Positions 1 through 40,540 are shown, numbered from the stretch's first letter. The stretch: DNA of 64,000 nucleotides from Apostichopus japonicus (GCF_037975245.1 NC_092580.1:11375501-11439500); one strand, 5' to 3'. Notes: generated by a model from the letters alone, not told the origin. Translations and numbers: made by a program.

Positions 1-1461
1 TTCTTATTGCAACTTTGCCTGCTGCCGAGATCCTTATACACAGGATTGCCTCCTAATGTCCACTGTACGTAGGATCACAATTACCTCCCGAAATCTTGCT
101 CCCTGCGACAAGTGTCTGCTGCAACTGAATCCCTTGTACACAAGGATCAGGGAAATATGACCTTCATATTTAGATCCCGAGCTCCAAAGGTCAAACAGAC
201 AGGTCAATTGTATAACAACTGATCTATTCCAGTGAGGGGATCAAATTGTCCAAACAGATGGGATGAATTGTAGACAGATTCAGCAGATCACAACGATTTG
301 TCCCTGATGGATCACTACTGATGGATCACTACCGATCCATTCCAGAGAGAGAGGATCAAATTGCCCAAACAAACAGATCAATAGTATAACAACTGATCCA
401 TTCCAGTGAGGGGATCAAATTGTCCAAACAGATGGGATGAATTGTAGACAGATTCAGCAGATCACAACAATTTGCCACTGATGGATCACTATTGATGGAT
501 CACTACTGATCCATTCCAGAGAGAGAGAGGATCAAATTTACCCTCACAGATGATCAGACCAAACGTGGGGAAAGACAACAGATCTCTTAAACCTGAACCT
601 TTCTACACTAGAGCACTTTCTCTTTTCAGATTCAATCTGTTATATCAACGTTGACAGATAAAAAATATTTGCAGTTGTTCTCAAAATACAAAAACCCAAC
701 TTTGATCAAGGAATAAAAAAAAAAAAAAAAAAAAAACGATATTAGAATCAAAATTTGATTAGATTATTGGACACAGATAAAAATACAGAACAAGTTACTG
801 TTTACTTTTTCCTTCCAAAATTTTTTTTCATACAGTTTATATACAATTTGACAAAACTACGGGAAGAAAAACAAAAAATAAATACACACCACTTGTTAAT
901 GACAAGTCAACAGAAATTGCTACCATTTGAAAAATGATAATTCAGGCCAGTCAAATGTATTATCTTTAATACACGTTTTATTAAGATCAACAGAAAACTG
1001 AGGACAACGTAGCTCGACTCAAAGTTAACACAATGTTGATAATATAAATATGTCTTCAATAAACTGACAATGTCTGTAAATATAGGCCTAAAAATCGACC
1101 ATACCATAACACATCCAAATATTAAAAAACCACTTCTTATTCATCCCTTCATAAGAAAGGGTAGCACTGTATCAGAATACTCACATGGAATCATAAAAAC
1201 AAGGCAAGCCAGGTGCCACAACTCTCCCCATCGACCCCCCCCCCCCCGCCCGCCCCACACCTCCACTGAGTGAATGATGCTACAAGCTTGACTGACGTTC
1301 GGGATATTATCTCAAAAAAATATTTTGCAAACTTATCTCTGATATAGTTTTGGAAGCCTATGAAATACTATTTACAAATTCTCCTCCTTATTGGTACTAC
1401 AGGGCAGCACATAATCTTGCTTTTGTAATATTTAAAACTACTATTCCACTTTTTAAAGTTA
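1..1461. other. Intergenic sequence with no gene seen
   Basis: Apart from the 174-bp duplication, an A-run near 717-736 and a C-run near 1236-1249, I see no coding, splice or RNA signals here. Open frames are short and lack recognisable content. Confidence 0.6.
198..546. repeat. 174-bp tandem duplication
   Basis: Two adjacent copies share the order: GTATAACAACTGATC, TTCCAGTGAGGGGATCAAATT, GATGGGATGAATTGTAGACAG and GATGGATCACTA repeats. The TATAACAACT anchor is at 211 and 385, a period of 174. Copies differ by a few bases. Short sub-repeats (GATGGATCACTA, GATCAAATT) are nested inside. Confidence 0.85.
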
Positions 1462-2616
1462 TTTATTGTCATTAGATTTTTGCATTATAAACAATGACTC
1501 CTTTCGGTCGTCGATCCGTTACTCTCTCGGACTAATTATCCAGAGACAAAAGGGCGATGGAGAGAATCTAACGACATAAACAATGAATAGAAAAAAAGGT
1601 GATTGTTTGAGATGGTCACCAAATTGATCGATCCAGCACACGGTAGGTTACGGGGTGGTTGTGAATTTTGAAAATTTGGCCACTTTTGAAAAAATAAAAA
1701 AATAAATAGAGAATGAAATCACGCTGAAAACAGAGTCATCCAATCAGAGGGGACCGCAGCTATTCCACCTCATACAAACCGGGGTCAATCAATCGTAATC
1801 ACAAAAAAGGGAGTTTTTGTTGATCCCAAAGTAGTTCTTGTAATTTGGAAACTGTTTTGATGAAGGACAGATTACACTTTCAAAAGGAAACATGCACAAC
1901 TACTAAGTGTGATGCACAGGCTGTGTATGTGATATTTGTCTGTTTGAAGTGTGTGAACTCTGTGTGAAGTTTGATCTAAGGCATTTGCCACAGATGGAAT
2001 CATCATGAATGGCAACTTTTGTAAATGAAGTGAAGATGGCATGCAAGTTTCAAATAATGCTGCCAGAGTCCCCATTAATCGGGTCATCGAGGGTGGAGGT
2101 GGAAGACACACCAAAGGAACCACTGTAACAGGAAACAGACTTGCTCAAACCATTGTTGATGAGATTCTCAAACTTTTATTCTCGTTCTACTTTAGATGTC
2201 GTCTCGTACAAAATTTCGATAATTTAGGGTTTCTGTGGGCAGCGTCTCACTGAATACATAATAGAGAAACTCAACAGTGAAAATGTAACAATACAGTAGG
2301 CACTTAGGAACGACTTGAAGATTTCTAGTACAGGTGTCAAAGAGAATGCTTAAAAACAAACCTTTGGACGAGTGGAGCTCGCTACAGATTTTAATTTAAC
2401 AAAGAAAAATAAAGAGAGAAAAAAACAAAGAGAGAGACCAAAAAGGCATCCTCTTTACTATAAAACACGACAGGATGGGACCTCTTTTCCCTTTTTTGCA
2501 TCATTTTCTAAAATTTGCATCCTACAGTAATCCAGCTACAAGACCTATGAAGTTTCACACTAGCCAGTCCAGTTCCTGACAATTCCTGGACTGTATTCCT
2601 GAAATTCCTGAACTGA

Positions 2617-2660
<44 letters not shown>

Positions 2661-3449
2661 TATATAAAGAAAAGCCCATTCAGCCGTTTTACAATTTTGA
2701 TGGAGGAATCTCAGAGTTGGTTACCCGTCATTTGCGGAGAAATCTGCTTATAGAAACATTACACGGTCCATTTAATCTACTGTTCCCAAGTAAACTACAA
2801 GTGAACTGTATTAAGAAAGACGGGGGAAAAAAAGCAATATTATGAGTTTGCTCTGATGTTTGGGGTATTCATATTTGCCTATAAACTAGTGACGAGAATT
2901 GTTTCTTCATCAGCCAGACAATTACATTTCTGCCTTGAGGCAAAAGCCAACGCCCCTCTGGGACTCATTAGTTGCATGGCTAAGGCAGAATCGATTCTGT
3001 GATGCAACCGTACGGTTTTTTGTTTAAACCATTGTATATGTAACAGTAGCCTGTGTGTCTCTACTCCCAAAATTTCTGTTCAAATTCGGATTCCTTTGTT
3101 TGCAGTATTTAGAAAACGTGATCAATGCTACATTGTTTTGTGCTTTGTTTCACAAATATCCTGTTGTTTTATGAGCAAAGAATGACGTTACATTTTGACT
3201 TGTTTGTCAGATGCGTTTTGCTTTTGACGTCAATTACCGAGTTTGTGAAAAACCTAACCTTCAATGCTACATTTTTTAATCTGCTTTATATCCTTTTGCA
3301 CGACACCAAATGAAGGCGTTGCAAACACTTCCTGGTCGGAATCTGTTTTGCTTTTGACATCGACAACCAAACGTGGCCGGGAAACTAAGACTGGATATGT
3401 GAATCCCATGTTATCATTGGGGCAAGTGATGCAGCTGGGTTGTCATGTC
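1462..3449 (-). other. Probable 3' UTR and 3' flank of BRPF
   Basis: No coding region is seen below the BRPF stop. Minus-strand AATAAA signals occur at 2175-2180 and 1462-1467; either could end the transcript, and the true end is not determined. A long A-run on the plus strand (2619-2656) followed by TA repeats lies inside this stretch. Confidence 0.35.
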
Positions 3450-30333
<26,884 letters not shown>

Positions 30334-30432
30334 CTTGATGGCATATGCAATGCTGTGCACGGTAGCCCAGCAGGTGAAGGGGTTATCCTCTCAATGGAAA
30401 GTTGGGAGTTAAAAGTCTCCCCACCTAACAAC

Positions 30433-33400
30433 CTAAAATAAAAAGGAGAAAACGATAAAGATATGAATGAAAAGATATATCACGTAGATTGGACAACATT
30501 AAATATCTTGCGCATGACTGCATTATCAGATCGAAATGACAGGTCTGTATAGGTGGATTCTTAAAATTGCAATGATTTTTACACAAAATGTGCATTTTCC
30601 TTTCAATACTGTCTACTCGTTCATCTTGTCCGAAACTGCTCGGATCTGAAAGTAATAATATTTAATAATAATAATCAGCAGTTACATTTTTACGACGCTT
30701 AAGCGACCACAAATGTGGGAGAAACCCGCAAGGGCTTATGGAATACAACTAATACATGTTGGGTGGCTTCCAATTCAACATTTTAACTCCAATTTGGAAT
30801 CTTTTCTATTTAGAAAGTCATTTCAGATCGGAAAACCTCACGATTGCTCTTCGATGAAAAACCCACCTTACTGTACTTTGACCCGGCCGGGAATCTAACC
30901 TGAAACCTCCCCATTGCTAAGCCTCATTCATGCTTCAAATGCCACTAGTTGCCTTTATCCACTGAGCCGGTTATATGAAAGTCATTCAGTTGTCACTGGT
31001 TGGCACTAGTGCTGTGCTATAAATCTATTACGAACATTGCAGATACAGTAAGCCCTGGCTAATATCGGCTGGATTTTAGAGCCAACCAGTTAGAAATTGG
31101 ATTGGATTTGAAGACCCTATGTACAGTAAATTTCTATAGACCTGCAAATACTTTGCTATGCTAATACTGTAAGTACTCTAGTTGTAAATTTCATCTAAAG
31201 TCAACATGGTCCAATCCTACTGTCAAGTTGCTTCATGTCCATGTAAACTATACAAGATGCGCACAGGGAATAGTTTTCCTGTTCAAATTTTGTCTACCAG
31301 TTTTGAATGCTCTTAACTTTGTCTCATAAATACTACTGTACAGTAGTCCTATGAAAGATTAAACAACAACTGCTATGCATCTTGGCACTTGCACACACCT
31401 ATCTGCCAATTTTACGACGCATTTTGCGATGCAATATACTGGATGAATTATTCCCTGTGCTGCATGTACCATGAACTGGTGACAGCAGCACTTAATCTGC
31501 TATATGATTTACCAATGGATGTACAGTACGGTACACAGAAGGATGCCCATGGTTAAACCGCTGAGCATTCAACTGCATTGATCTACTAGTATCCAATTAC
31601 AAAGTTTATGTAGACAGCATAGTACATGAGTTACACTAAGTATATGCAGAGATGTATCTAGCTTCTGTTGTGCAGAGAACCACACTGTAGTTTCATCATA
31701 AACCTCATAACTGAGCTAAGTTAATACAAAATCAGCTTAACACATTACATGCTCACTGTATGCTGAACAGTTGTGTCATTTATTACCCGCACTGTATGAA
31801 AACATTGAAATTACATTGAAAGTATTAACGACAGGCTGTGAAAGGGGAGATTTTGCCAGGTTGTTTGCCAGACGCCATTACGGAGACCAACTGCCAAGTG
31901 ATCGAGGGAAGTGGAAATGTTTACATCTGTTTGACATCGCAGTACGCTCTCAGAAGTGATATGGGTTAACCCCTTCCACAAATTTACCTTAAAAAGCCTT
32001 GCCCGACAATGGATGAGCTTGTAACATGCACCTACCCAAATTTAGGAGTAGAAAAGAGAATGCCTCCAACAATTTTGCACAGACTTCTTTCCTTTTAATG
32101 GTAACCCCCAATAGACTTGGTTACATTTGAATGATATAGAGTCAATGACGTTAACGCTACTTCATTTTTAATAAAGTTTTATACTGTCTGTACATGTGAT
32201 GCATACTGCAAACTGTGTTACAAATCAAATTCATTATCGCTGCAATAGCTCTATTAAATGAAGGTAACAATGAGTTACATTTTTGGTACTGTCAGGAGTT
32301 TATGACATATATTAATCACTGGTGTACAGTGAGCGTACTTCTAGCGTGTCGTAAATCATCAAACGGAAACTGAGTCGCTTTTGCCTTTTTGATTTTGAGC
32401 AGATACTACACTGTACTTGGATCTCGGACATACTGTAAGTACTTTCTACTGTGGTTACTTGTCCTGTAGTTGCACAGAATTGATAAACAAGCTTATACAG
32501 TGTAGTACTGTAGGCCTGCAGCAAATAGTGTGTAGTGAATTTGTGTGTAGTGAATTTGTACCAATCTTTTCCAAGCCCTCTTCGTGAACAGGGAGTGTTG
32601 AGTACAGTGCGTATGTATGGTGCAGGTAAACAACACCTTACTGTATAACGTAGAGCATCATGAAGCCGATAGGACTGTACATATTGTGGAACGTACAAAT
32701 ATCATGCAATAAAAAATGCTTGATACTTATCCTGTTATTTGAAGGAGAGTTTATAAAGTGACAGTTCTATAGCGGTCGCTGTTACTTGCCAACAAAGACT
32801 TATTAACCATACAGTTACATGTAGAGTACATGAGTCAAAGAACAGGCAGTGTACAGTAAGACATTTGTATACTAAACATCACAAGTACATTTTTTTTCAC
32901 GGTTAAGTTCAATCGATACAACAAACATGAAGATCGGATGTAACATGTATCATTAATAACAGGGATCCTACTGTGTGTACTGTACACCCCCTATCACGAC
33001 AGACGTACTGATCAAATAAATCGGTTCCAAGACAGCTAACTTAATGTTTAAATACTACAGCGTCAGATAAACTGTATCCAGCCTTGTAGGTCTAGGAGAT
33101 TTGATAGTTACGTCAGTCAGAGCCAAACTGAGGGGACATAAATAGTACTGTGCGATTGGCGTTACTTATTGTGACCTAAATTTACCTCAGGTGTCTTACG
33201 GTAGAATGTAGTTTACCTAGATACACAAAGCTTGCAAAATTTGAGAAGGTTCCATTCATGTACACTTTAATTTGATTGTAAAAGTCCTGTATATTTTGCA
33301 TTTAAATTTGCTACAACTTTGCAATGTAGCATTCATCCAATAATGCAGATATTTTTTTTCTGGAAATCTTGAGGTAATTTTGTGATCCTTCCCCCCCCCC

Positions 33401-34919
33401 ACTTCCTCCTCCCCTCTCCCTTGTCCCAATAACCTTAAAGGTAGTGCCCCTCTGGAAGTTGCAAATTAATATATTTAAGTATTAATCATACAGGCTGAAT
33501 GTTGAATATTGTAGGCCTGTATCTAGTAATTACATACAGGTTTGGCCATTGCAAATACTGTAGTACTTATATAATTTCTGTTTGGACAACCAAACTCAGC
33601 TTTGGAGGTCATCCAGTGCAAGACTAATTGTTTACATCAAATTCTGATGGCATTATAAAAAATATCCCCAAAAGCGTGAAAAATTGGTGTCACAATTTTT
33701 ATCACTTTGGACATACGGAAGTAAAAAAAAAAAAAATCCTTGATGCAACCAAAAAGGAAAATTTTACTGGCTGAAAGCAGGACTGTGTTCTATTCACTTA
33801 CCCTACACATCACACATTGCTATAGTGTACATATTGGTCATTCTTTGTTGTTTATCTAAATATTTTGAGACAACCTTTATTTGTTGTTGGGACAACCGAC
33901 TGGTAAGACCTGGTAATCCGAGGGACAGCCAGAAAAATCCTGAATAATTTCCTGAGCTGTGTCACTGCTTTTTACAGGTGTACTAAACCCTGAAGCAGTT
34001 TCAGTACATTTATGTGAACCAGAATTCATAAGCCTATAAAAATCTCTACCAAGAGTGCAATCACTAAATTAGTTTTTATTTCTGTTAGGCTACTGTACTT
34101 CATCTTCAGTCCTACTGAACTGTGAGCCATCAAAGAATTGGTAATTATTCAAATAATGACAAATCACACATCTTGCCACTACACAGTATTTAAACTGCAG
34201 AAGCATATAAATTTGACTGTTCTCTATGCTATTGCCAAATGTTATACTGCATACACTTACATGAATACTTGCAGTGTTGTGCTTCATTCACATCGTCCAT
34301 CATTTTCGAACACTGAAATTACAAGCAGTACATTCATTGCACGGAGCCCTGTTCACATCATATGAGGAACTGTGTGCATCAAAAACAGACGCATTTACAT
34401 GTATAACTCAAGCTTTACACACATGGTCATTGGAAAAGGAAACCCAAGGCAGACTCCATTAACACACAAGGGGGTTGTGAAAACGAACGCACTTTGGACA
34501 AGCATGAAAATAATATCAGCTCGATTTTAAGACAATACTTGTCAAATAGTACGACCTAGGGAAAATGGTTCAACCAACCCATGGCTAAATGAACAGACGA
34601 AGTAGCTGATCTTATCACTAACTAAATTGTATTACCTTATAGTTAAATGTTGTTCAAAAGACCTTAATAACATGGCTTTCATTTGCAATATTATGAGTGA
34701 CTTATCCCTGGCGCTTCTGGTAAACCTATTGATAATGGTATGGCAAGCCAAGTTGCAGACTGTACGTTTAGCGAGGCAACTTTGCAATTATTAAAATAAC
34801 AAGCAAAATAGCTATCTACACGGTCAGTATTATGACACATTCGCAAATTCGCATCCGTCATTTACAAACTTGGCGAATAGGTAACCGAGGATAAGAACCT
34901 GCACAGTATCGTTACTTAC
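30433..34919 (-). other. Probable first intron of BRPF (5' UTR intron)
   Basis: No coding sequence is seen. The stretch contains a tRNA-like element (30881-30972), a C-run near 33390 and many TACTGTA or TACAGTA words. Its upstream limit depends on the candidate exon at 34920. Confidence 0.4.
30881..30972 (-). mobile_element. tRNA-like element, probable diverged SINE head
   Basis: Read on the minus strand it has an A-box-like CCGGCTCAGTGGATAAAGG near the start and a B-box-like GGTTAGATTCCCGG at the end. The complementary ends ACCGG and CCGGGT are visible. The distance between boxes is longer than in a functional tRNA and no clear anticodon arm is seen, so a tRNA-derived SINE remnant is more likely than a tRNA gene. 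Confidence 0.45.
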
Positions 34920-35190
34920 CACAGTGTTCGCATATGTTCGGCTCTAAATTGCATGCACAGTGTACGCCAGTACTTGGGCAAATTCGAATGAACAAAGCAC
35001 CACCGATATAGACTTCCTTCAAATGCGTCCTCCAACCTACACCATTTAAACCAAAACGACACTCTAGGATTAAAATACACATTACTAAATATCCAAAGAA
35101 TACAACAGTTTGTGACACATTAACAAACCTCACAAAAGAGAAGCATTTTCCAACAGTTTCTTCTGGAGCGCCAGCATCGATTGCAGCCAT
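34920..35190 (-). other. Candidate 5' non-coding exon of the BRPF gene with a 92-codon upstream ORF
   Basis: A strong donor (GTG followed by GTAAGTAAC) at 34920 lies upstream of the BRPF start exon, whose acceptor is at 30432. An ATG at 35190 opens a frame through the donor. Joined to 30432 it reads two more codons and stops at TAG, so it would be an upstream ORF and not part of BRPF. The peptide has a hydrophobic stretch (VVFFGYLVMCILIL) and several Cys near its end. I do not recognise it. The exon assignment rests only on splice-site quality, position and strand. Confidence 0.35.
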
Positions 35191-37850
35191 GAAATGAACG
35201 ACCCGTTCCGTTAGAAATTCTAGAGTCCGCTCGTCAGCTATAGGTGAAAGGTCAAATGAAGAACTACTAGCTAGCTGAGAAGAAAATAGTAATAATAATA
35301 AGTGATGTCACGTCGGCAGTGGTCAACAGTGGGTATGGCAGGCCAACTGTTCATCTTACTTTCAGTGCCAAATAGTGTGTTTGTCCGTTTTCCAACTTGG
35401 GAGGTGTAAACTTGAGAGTGGGATGGAAAGAGGCAAATATCTTTTAGTAAGCGTCTCATTAACTTGGTTATGAGTGTGTTGCACATCGTTGCATCAAAAA
35501 GCCTTTCATCAAACTAAGTTGTTTAATCGAACTAAAGGAAAGAAGAGAATGGAATCATATTTCTTTTCTCTCGTGCGTAGCGAGCGATATTCTGGCGCAA
35601 AAAATACGTGTCAGAAAGAGGCAATACTCTGCAGTGTCTTATCATTGTTTTTCTTGTTGTTGCAGCAAATCATTGGGAACAGCTTATACTTTCCCCCTCC
35701 CTAGTCGGTTCCATTTGATTTTAGAAGTTAGGTTCAAATAAGTGTGCAAGTTGTAATAATGTGGCTAACCTACTGATCTCTACGAGTCTACGCAGTGTGT
35801 CACAAAAATCAACAGTACGAAACCATCTAGCTGATTAAAAAAAGAGATAAGAATAGTTATCACATGACATAACATCAACGTTGGTAGTTATCATCAAAAA
35901 TCAGTAGGCCTACAACCTGAACCGTACCTATAACAACAGTGTCTCTTTTGAAGCCATGCCACTTCTAATTCTAAAGTACTAATGCGTGCGAGTCTGACGG
36001 GGTTCACTTTCTTATCCTTAGACAGAGCCGTAAACTACTACACAAAGAAGGTCAGACCTTAGTGTAACCATGTAATTGTACTGAATTCTAACTTGCGATA
36101 CTTTAGTATTACGTTGGTGTTTGTGTTAAAACCTAATGACGTTATGTGTGTACATGTGTTCCGACTAATTTAATTAGTCTAACAGTTACTAGTTAGCTAT
36201 CAGTATATTCTTACCGTTAACCAACTTTAATTACGGTATCACCAAATTTTGTCAAAGCCAGTGCAAATGTAGGTGGGTCAGTGACAAAGGGCAATGATTC
36301 GTGTGAAATTTTACCGAGTGACATTAATTGGTAAATTTGGTAGAATATTGTGTTCGGAAGCTTCATTATTGCCATATTATTTTGGTCGAAGTCTTTAATT
36401 GTATGCTAAGTTGATAGCAAATGCCTATTGCTTTAAATGGTTAACAGGGATCAGACACAATGACTTAAGTGTGTATTTGCGCTTTATAAGAACTGTGTAT
36501 TATTATTATTATGATTATTATTCTCTGAATGGCAAACTGCTTTGCTCCCAGGCAGTAGACAGGTTTACGCTTTCTCACTGTCATATGGTAGAATTTTATA
36601 GCCCATATACTAAAATGCTAATTAGCAATCACAGGATCATTAAATAGAGGTGTTAGCTCTTTTTGAACAAGACTTATCTATGATAGGTAAAGCCATCATA
36701 GCTCCATGTTCAAAATGGAATACTATATAGGGCTATGAACAGATCTATGACTTCTTCAGGGCACATGTATGTTAATCCAAATATTAACATTTCTTCGCCC
36801 CTCTCCAAGTTGACTTCTTCCGTGAAAGCTCTCTGAATTAAAAAATTACCTTGGAAGAGTTTATCCATCCATGCGGTTAACATACAGTAACAACATTGGC
36901 TTATAATGCAGTTAATTTATAACACTAACAAGTCACTTATTACAGATGGGGGAGGCTGAATGACTTGCACAGTGATTTCATGACAGATGGCTATCCAATT
37001 TACAGTTTCAGCTCATATTTGGATTTTTAAATCATTCGGAAGACCATATCAGATGGTTAAACCGTGGATTTCTCCTCTCTTTAGATATGAAAATGCCAAC
37101 CAACTTTTGACAGTTACCTGTATATGTTGCTTCTTTTGTATTTAACTTATGCATTAATTTGACCATTGTTCATAGGTGAATGTTACTCATGAAAAATGTA
37201 TGCCAGCTCAATTTTTTTGTCTGGATGATGTTAATCCTTTTATCATTATCGAATTCATGGCTGCAATGTTACATAAATAATTAGTAATAAAAGGTTTAAT
37301 GTTTGTTACGTACTGTAACAACTAATCTGGGTTCTTTCTTTCAAGTTTGCTGTGAACCGTTCATTATTTATCAGAATTTGTTAACTAAGTTGTATCGTTA
37401 TATGAAATGTAATGTCACATTTGTGTAATGTCACATAATAATTACGTAAGGTTACGTAATATTTATACACGTAATATATAATGTTATGTAATAAGAGCAA
37501 TGCAAATGTCAGGTATTGAAATTCATTAATTTTCTCGTCACTGTAGGTTAACAGTTACAGCAGGATCGCGTATTGTGCCGACCAGTCTATCGAAGCAATG
37601 CAAGGTCCATTCCTTTAATGTATTATGCATCCAGCCCTGTACCTGCGCTGACATCCGTCTGGGAATCGAGCTCGTTTCAATGATGCCGGACAGGCAAGGA
37701 AAACATTTAACCATATCATTCCATAGAAAATGCAGAAAGTGCTCCCTTTCACAGACTATATAGACAAGAGCAAAAAGACAGGCTTCAAAATTAAGAACAG
37801 ATTCGTCGCTACAAGAATAGCAGTAGCAAACTTAGTGCAATATTTCCAGC
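35191..37850. other. Divergent intergenic region between BRPF (minus) and TMEM243 (plus)
   Basis: The two genes are transcribed away from each other from this region, so both promoters probably lie here. I see no clear TATA box or initiator that decides either start site. Short ATT microsatellite sequence occurs near 36490-36525. Several small open frames lack recognisable content. Confidence 0.5.
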
Positions 37851-37916
37851 ATGGAGTCGAGACTGTATGATGGTGCGGATGTTCAGACACCATTATTTGG
37901 AGAGCAGCAACCGAGG
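37851..37916 (+). CDS. TMEM243: TMEM243 exon 1
   Basis: 22 codons starting ATGGAGTCGAGA in the context CCAGCATGG, a good Kozak match (G at +4). Donor GTAAGA. It encodes the cytosolic-type N-terminus ending QQPR. Confidence 0.92.
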
Positions 37917-40540
37917 GTAAGATATATCTATCCCATCAGGATTTTCTTCTTCTTTTTAAAATTCTTTCTTTTTTTGTGAAGCGTAAAGTAAAGGCAGGGG
38001 CAGGGGAGGATCAGAAAAGGCGTAGTAATCCCTCTACCGTGCCGTTTCTTAATTCAAGTTGTCAGATATTTTATAAGTTAGATCTCGAATTCAAAGCACG
38101 TATCTAGAATTGTTCTCTTGTTATCATCGTTTATCATGATCATTGGGATTAAATGTCAATATCGAGGTGTGATAGGGCCTGCAAGAGGTCCTGGGCGAAC
38201 CCCTTTAACAACCCACGTTTCGTGACTGGGAATGTTGGTCCTCGGCAATGCAGTATGTATCTCGGGGTTGGGGGGAGGGGGGTGGGGTCAACCCTCGTTC
38301 TGGTAGAGACTCTGCTGATTGGTCACAATGAGAGTTAGGATGGATAGGATGGGAGTCTTATGCTGTCGGTATTACAATTAGCAGGCTTCTTACTGCAGAT
38401 AGCTAAGCACTGTAACTAATGATGGAAGGGGAGATGGTCAAGTCATCTACAAAGTGAGGTCACTGTGGCATACAGTATCTATGAATAATGTTTTTAAACT
38501 CTCAGACAATGGAGAAAAAATTATTTCAGAAACCAGTGTTTTCCCTACAGTCTCAGATAATGTATTTGGAAAATGTTCACTGTTACAGTAGAAAGTCCAA
38601 GTTACCTACAATATGTAGCTAGTGTTAGTTATTTCACCTGCAGGCACAAACATTACAAAATTGTCAAATATATGTGGATGGAGTGAACTTTATATACAGT
38701 AACCATGATTTATACATTATAAGTAGAGGTGCAGAATAATTTTAAATTATGCTGCAGGACTAAATTATCATGCTGTGTTAAACAAAATTTTGTTTGGATT
38801 CTGCCAAGCATTGCCTAATTGCTGTCCAGATTCAATACTAAAACAGCTTCAAAATTTTCATATTAACCAATTTCATCTTTTATTTGATTTGATTAGGACA
38901 GAGTAATCAATGGAGTCATTTCAGTACTGGCTATCCTAATTGTTACGGTGAGTCGTGGTCTCTCTGCAGATCAGAGATTTTGTTCTTGAAAGACAAACTG
39001 TACTATATATATAAAGAGATTTCATTGCAAAATGGTATTCACATCACGTCAAGATTCTGAAAGTTTTTGTCAGCCCTTCAAGCAAACTCTTCTAACTGAA
39101 TATTTATGTTAACTGAGAGTAGCACCAAGGAACTACTGACAGATTACAATATGATATCTCGCATTGATGAATACAATCTCGCAAGAGTATAGTTAATATC
39201 ATATCATCATAGAAATTGAGTTGAAAATGTCTGTTTCTCTTTATTTATGACTGTAATTAATAGAATAGCTTGTTTGACCCGGGGGAAAATAACTTCTCTG
39301 TATTAAGTAACAAGTATTAAGCTGTCTGCCTTCTGTATGCCTATTTCGATAGTGCAGCCAGCCTTCCCGATATTGCAGTAAAGTGTTTTGAGATATTCTT
39401 TCATGTCAATTGTTATATCAATGCATATATTATTATGATTTTTTTCTAATTATTATTCTTATTTTAATAATAATAATTATTATTATCATTATAATTATTA
39501 TTACCATTATTATTATTATTATTATTGATATTGATGTCCTTGTTTATGTTGTTGTTGTGTAGTTGAGTAAGTCAATTAACCTGAATTATTTTTCACCCTT
39601 TCCCTCCTTCTGTAGTCAACACTCTTGAGTGCAATCTTTACTAGGTCGCCATCCATCGTTTTGAACATAGCTCTAGCAGCTGTTGTTTTAATGGTCTGTG
39701 CAGGAAATATCACACTGGTAAGTATACTGTAGTTTTAATGACATGTAACAGGTCACTAGCAAGCTATCACCTTTTTTTTCTCTGACGATTTCCGAAGCAT
39801 AAATAGCCATTTCTTATTGCATTCGTGTGTGCTCAGCCTGGGTAAAGGCTTGTTGCGTTTGCAACCAATGATGGTGGCCTGGCACAATTATGTCACTGGC
39901 CCTCCAGTTTGAACATTGTTTTCTTCAAAGTATATTTATAGAATATGAGAATATACTATACTTGATCCCATATTTTCCTGGCCTCCTAATTGACCCTGGA
40001 GCTGTATCCCCCTGACCCCTCCCCACCAGGCTTGCCAGTGAATCAATACACTGGTCGCAATTGGTAACTGATTATGCATCAACCTTAACATTTTAATCCT
40101 CCTCTGAGTGAATTGTTAATATATTTTATACTGGTCTTGTATAATTTAAATGGAAAGTGTAACTGTGTCAAAATTGGTCAATATGGTAAGATGCTGTGTG
40201 GATGTATTGCTGGTATTGAAAATGATGTGGAACAATGTGTTGATGAAAAAATGTGATCTCCTTTGGTTGGTTTCATGTAAAGCCCAGCTGACCTAAAAAA
40301 TTGTATGAATCCTTTTTTCAGTAGTTAAAACGTCTATATTTCCTTTGCTTTTCGCAGAAATTAGCGTTGCCCCTGGTTACCTTTTCATGTTTCTTCTGTA
40401 TCTTTCAGGTCTACTGGTATCGGCAAGGCGACATCGACCCTAAATTCCGAAGACTGATCTATTTTAATGCTTTGACCATCATTTTACTTAGCATATGTGC
40501 CAATTTTTATATTTTCAAGGATAATTGTCAAGGGAAATGA
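37851..40540 (+). CDS. TMEM243: TMEM243 homologue, complete, 4 exons, 116 residues
   Basis: Joined exons: 37851-37916, 38897-38947, 39616-39717, 40409-40540. All four are phase 0 with GT-AG introns, giving 116 residues plus TGA; human TMEM243 is 118. The N-terminus has TPLFGE followed by DRVINGV, the family signature (PLFGE, DRIINLV). There are about four hydrophobic segments: residues 28-45, 52-64, 57-74 as one broader block, and 96-110. The C-terminal half has VYWYRQGDIDPKFRRLIYF and LSICANFYIF, nearly identical to the vertebrate IYWYRQGDLEPKFRKLIYY. The family is a small multi-pass membrane protein of unknown mechanism, first noted as an MDR1-linked transcript. There is no cleavable signal peptide. 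Identification is firm; function is not known. Confidence 0.95.
38897..38947 (+). CDS. TMEM243: TMEM243 exon 2
   Basis: 17 codons, acceptor GATTAG, donor GTGAGT. It encodes DRVINGVISVLAILIVT, the first membrane segment. Confidence 0.92.
39616..39717 (+). CDS. TMEM243: TMEM243 exon 3
   Basis: 34 codons, acceptor TTCTGTAG, donor GTAAGT. It encodes the central hydrophobic region, including LNIALAAVVLMVCAGNITL. Confidence 0.93.
40409..40540 (+). CDS. TMEM243: TMEM243 exon 4 with stop
   Basis: 43 codons plus TGA, acceptor TCTTTCAG. It contains YWYRQGDIDPKFRRLIYF, the most conserved part of the family. Confidence 0.95.
   Translation, partial: VYWYRQGDIDPKFRRLIYFNALTIILLSICANFYIFKDNCQGK

Larger units (their letters stand above)
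37917..40408 (+). other. TMEM243 introns 1-3
   Basis: Introns at 37917-38896, 38948-39615 and 39718-40408. Intron 2 carries an ATT trinucleotide-rich microsatellite at about 39429-39531. No other feature is seen. Confidence 0.7.

Noticed and set aside
30334-30360. Upstream extension of the BRPF frame to a GTG at 30360
   Set aside because: Not an ATG; the ATG at 30333 aligns with the start of vertebrate BRPF proteins.
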